Positions 8,624 through 18,346 are shown, counted from the first letter of the stretch. The stretch: DNA of 64,000 bases from Flavobacteriaceae bacterium (GCA_002862755.1 PKDY01000055.1:1-64000), one strand, 5' to 3'. Notes: generated by a model not told the origin, from the letters alone. Translations and numbers: made by a program.

Positions 8624-8923
8624 TTATTGATTCATTACTAAATAATTAAAAACTAAGTCACGTTGTTCATCTGTGATTCTTGCTTTTTTTTGCATTCTTA
8701 AAACAATAGGTTCCCATTGCTCTTTTGTAAATTTATCTGCGCTGAATAAAGCATGACATTTTCCACAATTATTTTCATACAACATTTTCCCTTCTGCCTG
8801 TTCTGGAGAAAGAACAACTTCTTTCTTTTCTATCGTTTCAGTAGTTTCAATTGTCTTTTTACTTGACGAGCAAGCCACTAAAAGTAAACCCAAAATGAGT
8901 CCTGCACTTATTTTTATTTTCAT
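8624..8923 (-). CDS. Small cytochrome c lipoprotein
   Basis: 99 residues. Lipoprotein signal with lipobox LLLVAC (Cys18), a short Lys/Glu/Thr-rich linker, then a minimal class I cytochrome c: heme-binding CGKCH (about residue 53-57) and a downstream Met (RMQKKARIT) as candidate sixth ligand. It would carry electrons on the periplasmic side of a membrane. No oxidase gene is adjacent, so its partner is unknown. Confidence 0.88.
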   Translation of the reverse strand: MKIKISAGLILGLLLVACSSSKKTIETTETIEKKEVVLSPEQAEGKMLYENNCGKCHALFSADKFTKEQWEPIVLRMQKKARITDEQRDLVFNYLVMNQ

Positions 8924-9019
8924 AATTTAAATTAGTATTTGGGTAAAAATACAAAAATGAAGAAAATATAAAATCTATTATGCAAGTTTTTTCAAAACAT
9001 AGTATTTACAAATACAAAT

Positions 9020-9880
9020 CTATTCGTTTATAAAATGATTTTCCAGAAAATCAAAGACTATATCAAAATGTTTTAAAGGCTCAGTATGGCCACCAATAAT
9101 AGGAGTATGCTGATAATATTTTTTATAATTCTTTTCACTTAATCTTTTTACAATCGACTCACTCATTTCCATGGAAGGCCATTCTTCATCTTGAGTTGCT
9201 GACAGTAATAAAACAGAAGCATTCATTTTTTCAACAGGAATTACCGCTTTTTTTACGGATTCTTCTTCAAGTAACATCATCTGAAAAGCACCTAATCGAT
9301 CCCCTTTTAACAAGTAGGGTATAATTGCATATGGCGGCAAAATAAAAGGAACTTCTTTATCCTTGTAAGTCCAAGATGAAGTATTATTCATTACAGTTAA
9401 GGCTGGAAAAGTAACGTTACTTGCCACAATTGCTACTACTGCATCTATATCTGAATACAAGCTTGCCAAATTAAGTACTAACTCACCTCCTTTTGACCCA
9501 CCAATAATCGCAATTTTGGAAGCGTCAATATGAGAATTTTTTACTGCATTCATGATACTATCGTGAATGGCATTCAAAGAAATTCGATCCAAATTTGAAG
9601 CAGTGGTTTTCCCACCAAAATATTCAACCGCTAAAAAAGCATATCCTCTTTTTAAAAACTCATCTCTAGTAGGTTTCCAATAATTGCTTTCCCACGGATT
9701 ACCTCCTTCTGAACCTCCAAAGCCTACTATTAAAGGTTGGTTTTCAGATTTACCAACATATAATGTACATCTTATTTTACCATGATTTTTATCTAGTGCT
9801 GGTTTATAATTTTCTAAAAAAATATAAATCCCTAATACAAGTAACAAAAGCATTGACGCTATTTTTAAAATTTTTTTCAT
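9020..9880 (-). CDS. Membrane-anchored alpha/beta hydrolase, BAAT C-terminal-like
   Basis: 286 residues with an N-terminal signal anchor (5-21). The alpha/beta hydrolase fold resembles the C-terminal domain of acyl-CoA thioesterase/BAAT proteins: nucleophile Ser129 in GGSKGG, acid Asp231 (TQDEEWPS) and His265 (GGHTEP). Known BAAT proteins act on acyl-CoA thioesters, but this one lacks the BAAT N-terminal domain and may be an extracytoplasmic esterase. The Crp-family regulator gene lies 69 bases upstream in the same direction and may control it. Confidence 0.82.
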   Translation of the reverse strand: MKKILKIASMLLLLVLGIYIFLENYKPALDKNHGKIRCTLYVGKSENQPLIVGFGGSEGGNPWESNYWKPTRDEFLKRGYAFLAVEYFGGKTTASNLDRISLNAIHDSIMNAVKNSHIDASKIAIIGGSKGGELVLNLASLYSDIDAVVAIVASNVTFPALTVMNNTSSWTYKDKEVPFILPPYAIIPYLLKGDRLGAFQMMLLEEESVKKAVIPVEKMNASVLLLSATQDEEWPSMEMSESIVKRLSEKNYKKYYQHTPIIGGHTEPLKHFDIVFDFLENHFINE

Positions 9881-9949
9881 TTTTACAAATTTTAATTACA
9901 TCAAAGAAAACTTTAAAAAATAACAAAACTTTTGATCTATATCAAAAAA

Positions 9950-10528
9950 TCATTTTCTAATTCTACTGAGTGTTTCTTGTGTAATTCCCAAATAGGAAGC
10001 TACCATTCCAAGAGGAATTCTATGATAAATATCTTTATAAACTTCGCAAAAATGATTGTATTTCTCTTTTGCAGTGGTAAATCTCAAAATGGTTATGCGT
10101 TCTAATAAATGCCCCAATACGGCTCCCATAGAAAGTCTCGCATACCTTTCCATTTCAGGAAAATGATCAAATAAAAATCCTAAATCATTTATTTCCAACC
10201 AAAATACACTTGTATCTTCAATTGCATCAATATCATAAATATCAACTTTTCTTTGCATGAAGCTTTTAGGAGAATTTACCCATTCATTTTCACAACAAAA
10301 AAACTCGGTTATTTCTTTTCCATCTTTCAGAAAAAAACTTCTTACAAGCCCTTTTTGTATAAAATAACTTTTAGTACATATTTTATGACTTTGATGTAAT
10401 AGTTCACCTTTTTTAAATTCTTGATATTCAATTCTGCTGAACAATTCTCTTTTTAAAGATTCGCTTATAGGAATAAATTTTTCAAAATGATGATATAAAA
10501 TAGATTCTTTCTGAGTTTCCATATTCAT
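9950..10528 (-). CDS. Crp/Fnr family transcriptional regulator
   Basis: 192 residues. The N-terminal cyclic-nucleotide-binding-like beta roll (about 20-120: FKKGELLHQSHK, YFIQKGLVRSFF) is followed by a helix-turn-helix near the end (IPLGMVASYLGITQETLSRIRK). It lacks Fe-S cysteines. This subfamily is abundant in Bacteroidota and its ligand is usually unknown. It precedes the hydrolase gene on the same strand. Confidence 0.9.
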   Translation of the reverse strand: MNMETQKESILYHHFEKFIPISESLKRELFSRIEYQEFKKGELLHQSHKICTKSYFIQKGLVRSFFLKDGKEITEFFCCENEWVNSPKSFMQRKVDIYDIDAIEDTSVFWLEINDLGFLFDHFPEMERYARLSMGAVLGHLLERITILRFTTAKEKYNHFCEVYKDIYHRIPLGMVASYLGITQETLSRIRK

Positions 10529-10536
10529 TTAATTAA

Positions 10537-10564
10537 AAAATCCCGAAAAATATTCCGGGATTTT
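10537..10564 (-). terminator. Terminator after dual immunophilin gene
   Basis: Stem AAAATCCCG / CGGGATTTT with inner GAA/TTC, followed on the - strand by TTTTTT. It lies 41 bases after the immunophilin stop and upstream of the Crp regulator start. Confidence 0.8.
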
Positions 10565-10604
10565 AGTATAATTTATTTCAATAAATATTTTTTAGAACTA
10601 AGGA

Positions 10605-11537
10605 TTATTTTACATCCATTAACTCTACATCAAATACTAAAGTAGCGTCTGGTGGGATAACACCTCCAGCACCTCTCGATCCGTAACCTAAATAAGAAGG
10701 AATTACAAAACGTGCTTTATCACCTACTTGTAACAATGCAATTCCTTCATCCCAACCTTCAATAACTTGACCAACGCCTAATTGAAAATCGATAGGTTGT
10801 TTTCTTTTGTAAGAAGAATCGAAAACTTGTCCATTATCTAGAGCTCCTTGATAGTGTACAGAAACTTTTTTCCCTTTTTCTGCTTGTTTACCGTTTCCTT
10901 TTTGAATAATTTGGTAACGCAAACCACTTTCCGTTTTTTGAAAACCAGCAGCCAATTTCTCTAATGCTTCTTCTGCTAGTCTTTTTTGTTCTGCTAATCT
11001 TTTCTCGCGAGAACCTTCAAATGTTCTAAAAGCTTCAATTGCATTCCAGTTTTTTGCTTCTTCACCTACTCTAATTATTTCTACAGATTCCATTACATCA
11101 CCTTGAGCAATAGCATCCACTACATCTTGTCCTTCTACAACATGACCAAAAACAGAGTGTTTGCCATCTAACCATGGTGTTGGCACATGCGTTATAAAAA
11201 ATTGAGAACCGTTAGTTCCTGGTCCAGCATTTGCCATAGACAAAACTCCTGGTTTGTCATGTTTTAATTCTGGATGAAATTCATCATCAAATTTGTAACC
11301 TCCATCTCCAGTACCAGTTCCTAAAGGGCAACCTCCTTGAATCATAAAATCTGGAATTACACGGTGAAATTTTAATCCGTTATAATAGGGTGCTCCCATT
11401 GCTTTTGCTTTGTTATCTAACTGACCTTCAGCTAATCCTACAAAGTTACCTACTGTCCCTGGTGTTTTATCGTGTGCTAATTTTACTAATATACTACCTT
11501 TAGGAGTAGTAAATTTTGCATAAATTCCGTCTTGCAT
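10605..11537 (-). CDS. Cyclophilin-FKBP fusion peptidyl-prolyl isomerase
   Basis: 310 residues carrying two unrelated prolyl isomerase folds. Residues 1-165 are a cyclophilin ([30 protein letters not shown]). A charged helical linker (about 168-200) leads to an FKBP domain (205-310: [38 protein letters not shown]). There is no signal peptide, so it should assist folding in the cytoplasm. Such dual-family immunophilins (CFBP) are known from flavobacteria. Single gene followed by a terminator; a CAAATTTA (TAAATTTG on the - strand) at 11564-11571 may be its -7 element. Confidence 0.95.
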   Translation of the reverse strand: MQDGIYAKFTTPKGSILVKLAHDKTPGTVGNFVGLAEGQLDNKAKAMGAPYYNGLKFHRVIPDFMIQGGCPLGTGTGDGGYKFDDEFHPELKHDKPGVLSMANAGPGTNGSQFFITHVPTPWLDGKHSVFGHVVEGQDVVDAIAQGDVMESVEIIRVGEEAKNWNAIEAFRTFEGSREKRLAEQKRLAEEALEKLAAGFQKTESGLRYQIIQKGNGKQAEKGKKVSVHYQGALDNGQVFDSSYKRKQPIDFQLGVGQVIEGWDEGIALLQVGDKARFVIPSYLGYGSRGAGGVIPPDATLVFDVELMDVK

Positions 11538-11654
11538 TTCGTGTTTATTTAAATTTTAAGCTACAAATTTACTAATATTATATCTAAAAGATTTATAAAT
11601 AAACTATAAAATATCTTCTCCTTTATCTAATTTTGCTATTCTAATTTATTACAA

Positions 11655-12113
11655 ATGAAATCGCTTATCATTACCTATCAACCCGAGTATAAAAATCAAT
11701 TTATCGATTTAAACAAAGCTTGGTTAGAAGAATTTTTTGTTGTAGAACCACATGACAATGAGGTATTCAATAATATTGAAAGTTATATTTTAGAACCTGG
11801 TGGAATGATTTTCTTTTGCTTAGTTAATAATGAAGTAGCAGGCACAGTTGCTATGCAAAAAGTGAACAACACTGTTTATGAATTAGCCAAACTGGCAGTA
11901 GCAAAAAAATTTCAAGGTCTTAAATTAAGTAATCTTTTAATGGATAGCTGCCTTGCTTTTGCAAAAGCAAAGAAAGCGGAAATGATTATGCTTTTATCCA
12001 ATCGAAAGTTAGAAAACGCATTACGCTTATATGAAAAATATGGATTTATTGAAGTCCCTATGCAAGAAAACGACTACACTCGAGCAAATATTCAAATGGA
12101 ATTAAAGTTATAA
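11655..12113 (+). CDS. GNAT family N-acetyltransferase
   Basis: 152 residues with the acetyl-CoA-binding GNAT core: ELAKLAVAKKFQGLKLSNLL (motif A, with FQG for the usual RGxG) and ENALRLYEKYGFIEVP (motif B). The substrate is unknown. A TAATTTTG box at 11628-11635 fits a -7 element, though no good TTG is seen at the right distance. Single gene between the immunophilin and the dehydrogenase. Confidence 0.87.
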   Translation: MKSLIITYQPEYKNQFIDLNKAWLEEFFVVEPHDNEVFNNIESYILEPGGMIFFCLVNNEVAGTVAMQKVNNTVYELAKLAVAKKFQGLKLSNLLMDSCLAFAKAKKAEMIMLLSNRKLENALRLYEKYGFIEVPMQENDYTRANIQMELKL

Positions 12114-12171
12114 TTTTCATTTTATAAATCTCTGTTTATTCAAATTAAATTTACCTAAATTTCATACAAAA

Positions 12172-12206
12172 TTGGCAAAGTTTTAGCCTATAAACTCCTA
12201 ATTTTG
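12172..12206 (+). promoter_or_regulatory. Possible promoter of the SDR gene
   Basis: TTG (12172-12174), 24 bases, then TAATTTTG (12199-12206). The -7 element is a perfect TAnnTTTG; the spacing is one base longer than usual. The start codon lies 24 bases downstream. Confidence 0.4.
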
Positions 12207-12229
12207 CCATCAAATTAAAACGAATAGAC

Positions 12230-12949
12230 ATGGCACATTTAAAAGGTAAAAAAGCGATTATTACTGGAGGCAGTAGAGGTTTAGGCAAGGCAACTGCGAT
12301 TGCTTTTGCAAAAGAAGGAATAGACGTTGCCATTACCGGAAGAAACGAAAAGAGGCTACAAGAGACCGTTGAAGAATTACAACAATTTGGCGTAAAAGCA
12401 AGTTATGCTGTTTTTGACGTAGGCAATTATGATGAAGTAAAAAATGGCATTAAAAGAATAATTGCAACTATAGGTGCAGTAGATATTTTGGTTAACAATG
12501 CTGGCATTGCTGCATTTGGATCTTTTAACGACATGGATGTTAAACAATGGGAAGAAATTATCCAAACCAACGTTTTAGGGATGTATTATGTTACTAAAGA
12601 AGTACTGCCTTTTTTAATAGAAAAAAACGAAGGGGATATCATTAATGTTTCATCTACTGCAGGATTAAATGGAAATCCAAATACTTCTGCCTATTCTGCA
12701 TCTAAATTTGCCGTAATTGGAATGTCGGAATCCCTAATGAAAGAAGTTCGTAAAAACAATATCAGAGTTTGCACTTTAACACCAAGCACTATAGTTTCTG
12801 ATATGTCTATTGACTTAGGTATTGCAAGTAATGACACTCCAGATTCTGTGTTACAACCCGAAGATTTTGCAGCATTAATTGTAGCAGGATTAAAATTACC
12901 AAGAAGAGCCATGATGAAAGCAGCATCACTTTGGTCTACAAACCCTTAA
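12230..12949 (+). CDS. Short-chain dehydrogenase/reductase, FabG-like
   Basis: 239 residues, a classical SDR: cofactor-binding TGGSRGLGKA near the N terminus, NNAG, a catalytic Ser (VSST) and YSASK (Tyr and Lys). The Arg after the first Gly cluster (TGRNEKR) suggests NADP(H). Family members are often annotated as 3-ketoacyl-ACP reductase, but no fatty acid genes are nearby, so the substrate is open. A strong terminator follows. Confidence 0.9.
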   Translation: MAHLKGKKAIITGGSRGLGKATAIAFAKEGIDVAITGRNEKRLQETVEELQQFGVKASYAVFDVGNYDEVKNGIKRIIATIGAVDILVNNAGIAAFGSFNDMDVKQWEEIIQTNVLGMYYVTKEVLPFLIEKNEGDIINVSSTAGLNGNPNTSAYSASKFAVIGMSESLMKEVRKNNIRVCTLTPSTIVSDMSIDLGIASNDTPDSVLQPEDFAALIVAGLKLPRRAMMKAASLWSTNP

Positions 12950-12961
12950 TGATTATAATTT

Positions 12962-13004
12962 AAAAAATGCATAATGGAGGTAAAAATCTATTATGCATTT
13001 TTTT
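12962..13004 (+). terminator. Rho-independent terminator after SDR gene
   Basis: A 14-base perfect stem AAAAAATGCATAAT / ATTATGCATTTTTT with a 14-base loop and an extra T. It is 13 bases beyond the stop. Confidence 0.85.
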
Positions 13005-13103
13005 GTGTCTAGTCGCAGTAGAAAATAAATTATTTAATTTTTATAATAATTTATCGTAAAACAATAATTATTTATATATTTGCAATAATAATATATTTGT
13101 TTT

Positions 13104-13619
13104 ATGAAGACAACCAGAATCATTTCAACCCTATTATTTTATTTTGTAAGAGTAATTGCGTTCTTATACGGGCTAACTACAGTTTATGTAGCCGTAGTAA
13201 CAATTTTTAAAACTACTGCGCTGCGAATACTAGAACAGAATCGTTTTGCCGTGTGTTATCCTTTTACAGATAAAAACTTCATCTTGGGTAGCGCCTATAC
13301 TTTTCATTACATCACAGAAATGTTAGTTACTTTAGCGTTTTATAGTTTGTTTTTCTTTGGTTTGAGCAATGTATTTCAAACGTTTAAACAAACGAAATTA
13401 TTTACCGCTCGTGGTGTATTTCATTTAAAAATTTTTTACATAACGAATCTAATTATGGCACCCATTATTTTTAGTTGTATTAGCATTAATCCTACAGAAG
13501 ATTTTCCTTATTTCGCCATGATAGTAGGACACGCAATTATTGGTATTTTTGCATTCTTTATAGCTGCAATATTTCAACAAGGTTTACATTTGCAAACTGA
13601 TCAAGACTTAATTATTTAA
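13104..13619 (+). CDS. DUF2975 membrane protein
   Basis: 171 residues with four hydrophobic segments (about 8-32, 72-95, 112-130, 140-160), matching DUF2975. Such proteins are typically encoded directly beside a small Cro/CI-type regulator, as here, where only 2 bases separate this stop from the HTH start. The function is unknown; the pairing suggests the membrane protein and regulator act together. Two TATATTTG boxes lie just upstream (13075-13082 and 13092-13099); the first could serve as the -7 element. Confidence 0.85.
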   Translation: MKTTRIISTLLFYFVRVIAFLYGLTTVYVAVVTIFKTTALRILEQNRFAVCYPFTDKNFILGSAYTFHYITEMLVTLAFYSLFFFGLSNVFQTFKQTKLFTARGVFHLKIFYITNLIMAPIIFSCISINPTEDFPYFAMIVGHAIIGIFAFFIAAIFQQGLHLQTDQDLII

Positions 13620-13621
13620 AT

Positions 13622-13828
13622 ATGCCAATTATTGTTAACATAGATGTTATGCTTGCTAAACGTAAAATGCAGAGCAAAGAATTGGCTGAAAAGTTAGGTA
13701 TAACTCAAGCCAATTTATCCATACTAAAAACAGGTAAAGCCAAGGGTATTCGTTTCGAAACTTTAGAAGCAATTTGTAACGCTTTAGAATGTCAACCAGG
13801 AGACATTTTAGAATACGTTACGGAATAA
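13622..13828 (+). CDS. Small XRE-family HTH regulator (YozG-like)
   Basis: 68 residues consisting of a single Cro/CI-type helix-turn-helix (SKELAEKLGITQANLSILKTGK) and the short C-terminal helix with CQPGDILEYV. It is the partner of the DUF2975 gene upstream. It probably binds its own promoter; the AT-rich region at 13040-13100 is the only upstream intergenic sequence of the pair. Confidence 0.9.
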   Translation: MPIIVNIDVMLAKRKMQSKELAEKLGITQANLSILKTGKAKGIRFETLEAICNALECQPGDILEYVTE

Positions 13829-13927
13829 CATCTTTTCAAATACCACTCTTTTTTTCAACTAAAATATAGTTGAGAGCCAGTCTATTGTCTAAAAACAAAA
13901 ATAATAATCATCAAAATCAATCTCAAA

Positions 13928-14800
13928 ATGAACAGTTTAACCATCAACAACCTCCATAAGACATATAAAAATGGGGTCGTAGCGATAAATGATATTTCGC
14001 TAGAAATTACTAATGGCATGTTTGGACTTTTAGGCCCAAATGGTGCTGGAAAATCATCATTAATGAAAACTATTACTGGTTTACAACAACCAGATAGTGG
14101 CACAATCTTCTTTAATGGAACAGACTGTATTGAAGACCCTCTTTTTATAAAAAAACAACTCGGATTTTTACCTCAAGATTTTGGTGTATACCCAAAAATT
14201 TCAGCTTATGATTTACTAACTCACATTGCCATACTCAAAGGCATTACCAATACAAAAGAGCGTAAAGAACAAGTAAATTTCTTATTGGAAAAAGTAAATC
14301 TACACCAACATAGTAATAAAGAAGTGCATACTTTTTCTGGAGGTATGCGACAACGCTTTGGCATTGCTCAAGCCTTATTAGGCAATCCTCAATTAGTTAT
14401 AGTAGACGAACCCACTGCAGGTTTAGACCCTGAAGAAAGAAATCGGTTCAATAACTTACTTAATGAAATAAGTGAAGACATTATTATTATTCTTTCTACT
14501 CATTTGGTTGAAGATGTAAAAAATCTATGCAAAGAAATGGCCATTATTCAGAATGGAACACTTTTAGTAAAAGGCAAACCAAATGATTTTATTGCCGAAC
14601 TTACTGGAAAACTTTGGCAAAAAACCATAGACAAAAAACAACTCATACAGTATGAAAAAGAATACAATGTTGTCCTAACTCAATTAAATATGGGAACCGT
14701 AACAATTCATGTACAATCGGATGCACAACCAGATACTTCTTTTAAACCCATCCTTCCTAATCTCGAAGATGTGTATTTCTCTATTCTTAATCAAAAATAA
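13928..14800 (+). CDS. ABC transporter ATP-binding protein
   Basis: 290 residues. Walker A GPNGAGKSS (about 34-42), Q-loop FLPQDFG, signature FSGGMRQR, Walker B LVIVDEPTAG and switch His in STHL are intact. The C-terminal 70 residues match those of CcmA/NatA-type exporters. It is followed after 6 bases by the permease-aminopeptidase gene, so the two form an operon and most likely one complex with two ATPase copies. Confidence 0.93.
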   Translation: MNSLTINNLHKTYKNGVVAINDISLEITNGMFGLLGPNGAGKSSLMKTITGLQQPDSGTIFFNGTDCIEDPLFIKKQLGFLPQDFGVYPKISAYDLLTHIAILKGITNTKERKEQVNFLLEKVNLHQHSNKEVHTFSGGMRQRFGIAQALLGNPQLVIVDEPTAGLDPEERNRFNNLLNEISEDIIIILSTHLVEDVKNLCKEMAIIQNGTLLVKGKPNDFIAELTGKLWQKTIDKKQLIQYEKEYNVVLTQLNMGTVTIHVQSDAQPDTSFKPILPNLEDVYFSILNQK

Positions 14801-14806
14801 ATAGTC

Positions 14807-17800
14807 ATGAATACTTTATTACGATTTGAATTACAGTCTTATTTTAAAAAAATAAGATTCCATATCCTTATGGTTTTTATTTTAAGTATAGGTTTTTTTG
14901 CTGGAACTAAACTCTCTATTTCTGTAGGCTCTGAAATCTACAAAAACGCACCATATACCCTATTCTACATGATTGGATTTCTTAGCCTTTTAAGCATTCT
15001 TTTCACTACACTTTTAGCTTCACAAATCCTTTTTAAGGAGAAAGAAGCTCATTTTAATTTAATTCTATATACCACACCAATTACTAAAAAAGTGTATTTA
15101 AAAAATCGGTTTATTTTAGTCTTTGGCATCAGTTTTCTCTTTTTTTCTCTTCTCGTTTTGGGTTTTGGCTTTGGCCAACAAATGAAATGGAATCCTAGCG
15201 ATTATACTTATTTTAATCTTTTAGCTTTTCTTGTTCCTCTTTTTCTCCTTGGCGGCATTAATACTTTCTTTTGTAGCGCGCTTATATGCAGCATTAGTTG
15301 GCTAACCCAAAATAAACTAATGACTTATATTTCAGGTCTTTTTATCTACATTCTCTATATGGTTGCTTTGCTTTTTTCCAATTCTCCATTTATGGCACAA
15401 TCGATGCCTCAATCGGAAGAAGCAAGAAAAATAGCTGCGCTTATTGATCCATTTGGTCTTTCTGGCTTTTTCATGCAAACCAACACCTATTCCATCACTC
15501 AAAAAAACACCGAAATTATATTTCCTGAAGGTTATTTCCTTATTAACAGAGTTGTCTTTTTATTACTTTCTATTCTTTTTTTAGGAAGCACCTATCGCTT
15601 TTTTTCTTTTCAAATTAAAAGCAGAAAATCTCGTAAAAATAAAATTACAGATGTTATTAAAAACAATACAACCCTACCTATTAAAAAAACAAATCCTATT
15701 TTCAATTGGGAAACAACATTTAAAAGTTTGTTTTTTTCAACTTATTTACATTTAAAATATATTGTAAAAAGCATTCCTTTTGTTTTAATTTGTTTAGGCA
15801 TGATTTTTAGTGTAGGCATGGAAATCTATGGCGCTATCGAAAAAGGAATTAGGTTGCCTCAAAAATATGTAACTTCAGGAGTAACAACCAATGCTATTTT
15901 AGACACTTTTCCAATTCTTGGACTTATAATTATTCTTTTTTATGGACATGAAATTATTTGGCGAAGTAAAACAAATCGTTTTCATCTCATTGAAAATGCC
16001 ACACCTGTGCATGAATTTGTAAAATTACTTTCAAAATGGCTCAGTTTGTGCTTTATCATTATAGGATTAAGTAGTCTATTACTACTTTTAGGTATACTAT
16101 TTCAGGTTAGTTACCAATATCCTTTATTCGATTGGAAAGCTTATACAGGCATCTTCCATTTTGCAAGTTGCCCCTTATTACTTAGCGCTGGACTTATTTG
16201 TCTTATACATTATTGGATTCCAAACAAATATATCGGTTTAACCCTTTCATCCATTTTTATTTTGTTAACAGCTACAGCCATAGGAAAAAGTTTTTTAATT
16301 CATCCTTTACTCCGTTTTCAAATCCCATTAAAAGCAGTTTATAGTGATATGAATGATTTTGGAGTATATGCCTCTTCGTATATTTGGCTACTACTCTTCG
16401 GGTTTGCTTTTGTGGGTTTGCTTTTGTATATAACCACACAAATGTTAAGTAAACAAAAAACATTCCTCCATTTTACTATTATAGTTATATTGGTTTTTAC
16501 AACTGGAGTAAGCGGATTTCTATTTTCAAAAGATTTTCAATTTAAAAATCCTGATGAGATATTAAAAAATAAAGCGCTATATGAAAAACAATATCGAAAA
16601 TTCCAAAACAAACCTCAACCCTCAATTACAGATATTATTACAAATGTAGCACTTTTTCCTAGTCAAAATAAATACCGTATTATAGGTGAATATCACATTC
16701 AAAACAAAACCAATAAACCCATTACAGAAATACTAGTAAATTTTAGTGATGATTTCAACATTAAAAAAGCCATTTTACAACTACATAATACTTTATATAC
16801 AGTAACGAATCAATACGAAATCATCTCCTTACAAAAAGATTTATTACCGCAAGAAGAAGCTGTTTTTAATTTTGTTTTAGATTATCAATGGTTTCCTGTA
16901 AACGGTCATCAACCCTTCAATGCAATTGTAGCTAATGGCTCTTTCATGAGAATTAGTAGGTATTATCCTCAATTTGGTTACCAAGCCGATAAAGAAATAG
17001 AAAAAAAAGAACAAAGAGCAAATTTCCAGCTTGGAGAGGCAACTATTTTGCAAAAATTAGAAACTCCAAAAACAAAAACAGATGATTTTATACATCTAAA
17101 AATGACAATCACAACGGAGCAAAATCAAACTGCTATTGGTGTTGGCGAATTAACAAAACAATGGAAAAAGAAGAATAGAAACTATTTTGTATATGAGACC
17201 TCAAGCCCTATCCCTTTTCGTTTTGCCATTTCATCTGCTCGTTATTCCTTAAAAAAAACGCTTTATAAAGGAAAAAAAATTGAAGTGTATTATCATCCTA
17301 AACATACTGAAAATGTAGTGCATTTAATCAAAAACATTAAAACTACTCTTGATTATTGTCAAAATAATTTTAGCAAATATCCATTCAAAACCATCCGTTT
17401 TGCTGAAATTTCTTCGTTTACAAAAGGTTTTGCCGCTACTGCTTATCCCAATACTATTTTCATGACAGAAAACACTATATTTCACAGCAATATCAAAGCG
17501 GATAAACAACAAGACGTTATTAATGAATTAGCAGGTCATGAATTATCTCATATTTGGTGGGGAAACAACCAAATTAACCCCGATAACAGAGAAGGATATA
17601 CAATGCTCACTGAAAGTTTTGCCATGTACACTGAACTCATGTTAGCAAAAAAAATGTATGGACAAAAAAGAGTATTGGAAAACGTAAATCTGCATACAGG
17701 GATTTATTTAAATGAGCGAAACTTTGAAACGGAAAAGCCTCTATATAAAGTTAATCATGATCAAACACATATTAACTATTCAAAAGGCATGGTTGTACTA

Positions 17801-18283
17801 TATCAACTGAGTGAACAAATAGGTGAAGCAAAAACAAATGAAGCACTGAAAAACTTTTTAAACAAAAACAAATATCCCAATCGCAATCCAACAACTACTG
17901 ATTTTTTAAATGAATTATATGCCATTACTGAGAAAAAAATGCATCCAAAAATAGATGATTTGTTTAAAAGAATTACACTTTACAATTTCCAAGCAAAAAA
18001 TATGATTGTAAAAGAGAACAAAGATACTTTCGAATTACACTTGAATGTAATAGCACGTAAATATTATGAAAATGGAAAAGGAAAAAAAACAAACGCTCTT
18101 TTTTATGATGGTGTTGAAATTGCCATTGAATATTCAGATGGAACTAGCAAAATAATTGAAACCCCAGTTTTTAAAGATAATGCATCAATTAAAATTATTT
18201 TAGAGAAAAAACCAGTATATTTATACTTCGACCCCAATCAAAAGTTTATCAAACAAAATAATGAACGTTTTTCTATACAATAA
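14807..18283 (+). CDS. ABC permease fused to M1-family aminopeptidase
   Basis: 1158 residues. Residues 1-545 contain about 12 membrane segments in two sets of six with large loops, matching two ABC-2 permease halves. A further hydrophobic segment (about 548-566, VILVFTTGVSGFLFS) leads to an M1 gluzincin domain (about 600-1158). The zinc site is HELSH at 911-915, with the third ligand probably Glu936 in LTESFAMY, two residues further than the classical HEXXH-X18-E. YSKGMVVLYQL downstream fits the catalytic Tyr region; a GAMEN motif is not apparent. An odd number of segments places the peptidase in the periplasm if the N terminus is inside. Substrate unknown. Confidence 0.9.
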   Translation: MNTLLRFELQSYFKKIRFHILMVFILSIGFFAGTKLSISVGSEIYKNAPYTLFYMIGFLSLLSILFTTLLASQILFKEKEAHFNLILYTTPITKKVYLKNRFILVFGISFLFFSLLVLGFGFGQQMKWNPSDYTYFNLLAFLVPLFLLGGINTFFCSALICSISWLTQNKLMTYISGLFIYILYMVALLFSNSPFMAQSMPQSEEARKIAALIDPFGLSGFFMQTNTYSITQKNTEIIFPEGYFLINRVVFLLLSILFLGSTYRFFSFQIKSRKSRKNKITDVIKNNTTLPIKKTNPIFNWETTFKSLFFSTYLHLKYIVKSIPFVLICLGMIFSVGMEIYGAIEKGIRLPQKYVTSGVTTNAILDTFPILGLIIILFYGHEIIWRSKTNRFHLIENATPVHEFVKLLSKWLSLCFIIIGLSSLLLLLGILFQVSYQYPLFDWKAYTGIFHFASCPLLLSAGLICLIHYWIPNKYIGLTLSSIFILLTATAIGKSFLIHPLLRFQIPLKAVYSDMNDFGVYASSYIWLLLFGFAFVGLLLYITTQMLSKQKTFLHFTIIVILVFTTGVSGFLFSKDFQFKNPDEILKNKALYEKQYRKFQNKPQPSITDIITNVALFPSQNKYRIIGEYHIQNKTNKPITEILVNFSDDFNIKKAILQLHNTLYTVTNQYEIISLQKDLLPQEEAVFNFVLDYQWFPVNGHQPFNAIVANGSFMRISRYYPQFGYQADKEIEKKEQRANFQLGEATILQKLETPKTKTDDFIHLKMTITTEQNQTAIGVGELTKQWKKKNRNYFVYETSSPIPFRFAISSARYSLKKTLYKGKKIEVYYHPKHTENVVHLIKNIKTTLDYCQNNFSKYPFKTIRFAEISSFTKGFAATAYPNTIFMTENTIFHSNIKADKQQDVINELAGHELSHIWWGNNQINPDNREGYTMLTESFAMYTELMLAKKMYGQKRVLENVNLHTGIYLNERNFETEKPLYKVNHDQTHINYSKGMVVLYQLSEQIGEAKTNEALKNFLNKNKYPNRNPTTTDFLNELYAITEKKMHPKIDDLFKRITLYNFQAKNMIVKENKDTFELHLNVIARKYYENGKGKKTNALFYDGVEIAIEYSDGTSKIIETPVFKDNASIKIILEKKPVYLYFDPNQKFIKQNNERFSIQ

Positions 18284-18346
18284 AACATAAAAGTCCATAA
18301 CACAGAATATATCGTTATTTACCAAATATTAAATAGTTATACACTA

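Noticed and set aside
13856-13872. Stem CAACTA / TAGTTG before the ABC ATPase gene
   Set aside because: Only 6 bases with no T run; too weak to call as terminator or operator, though it may belong to a promoter region.
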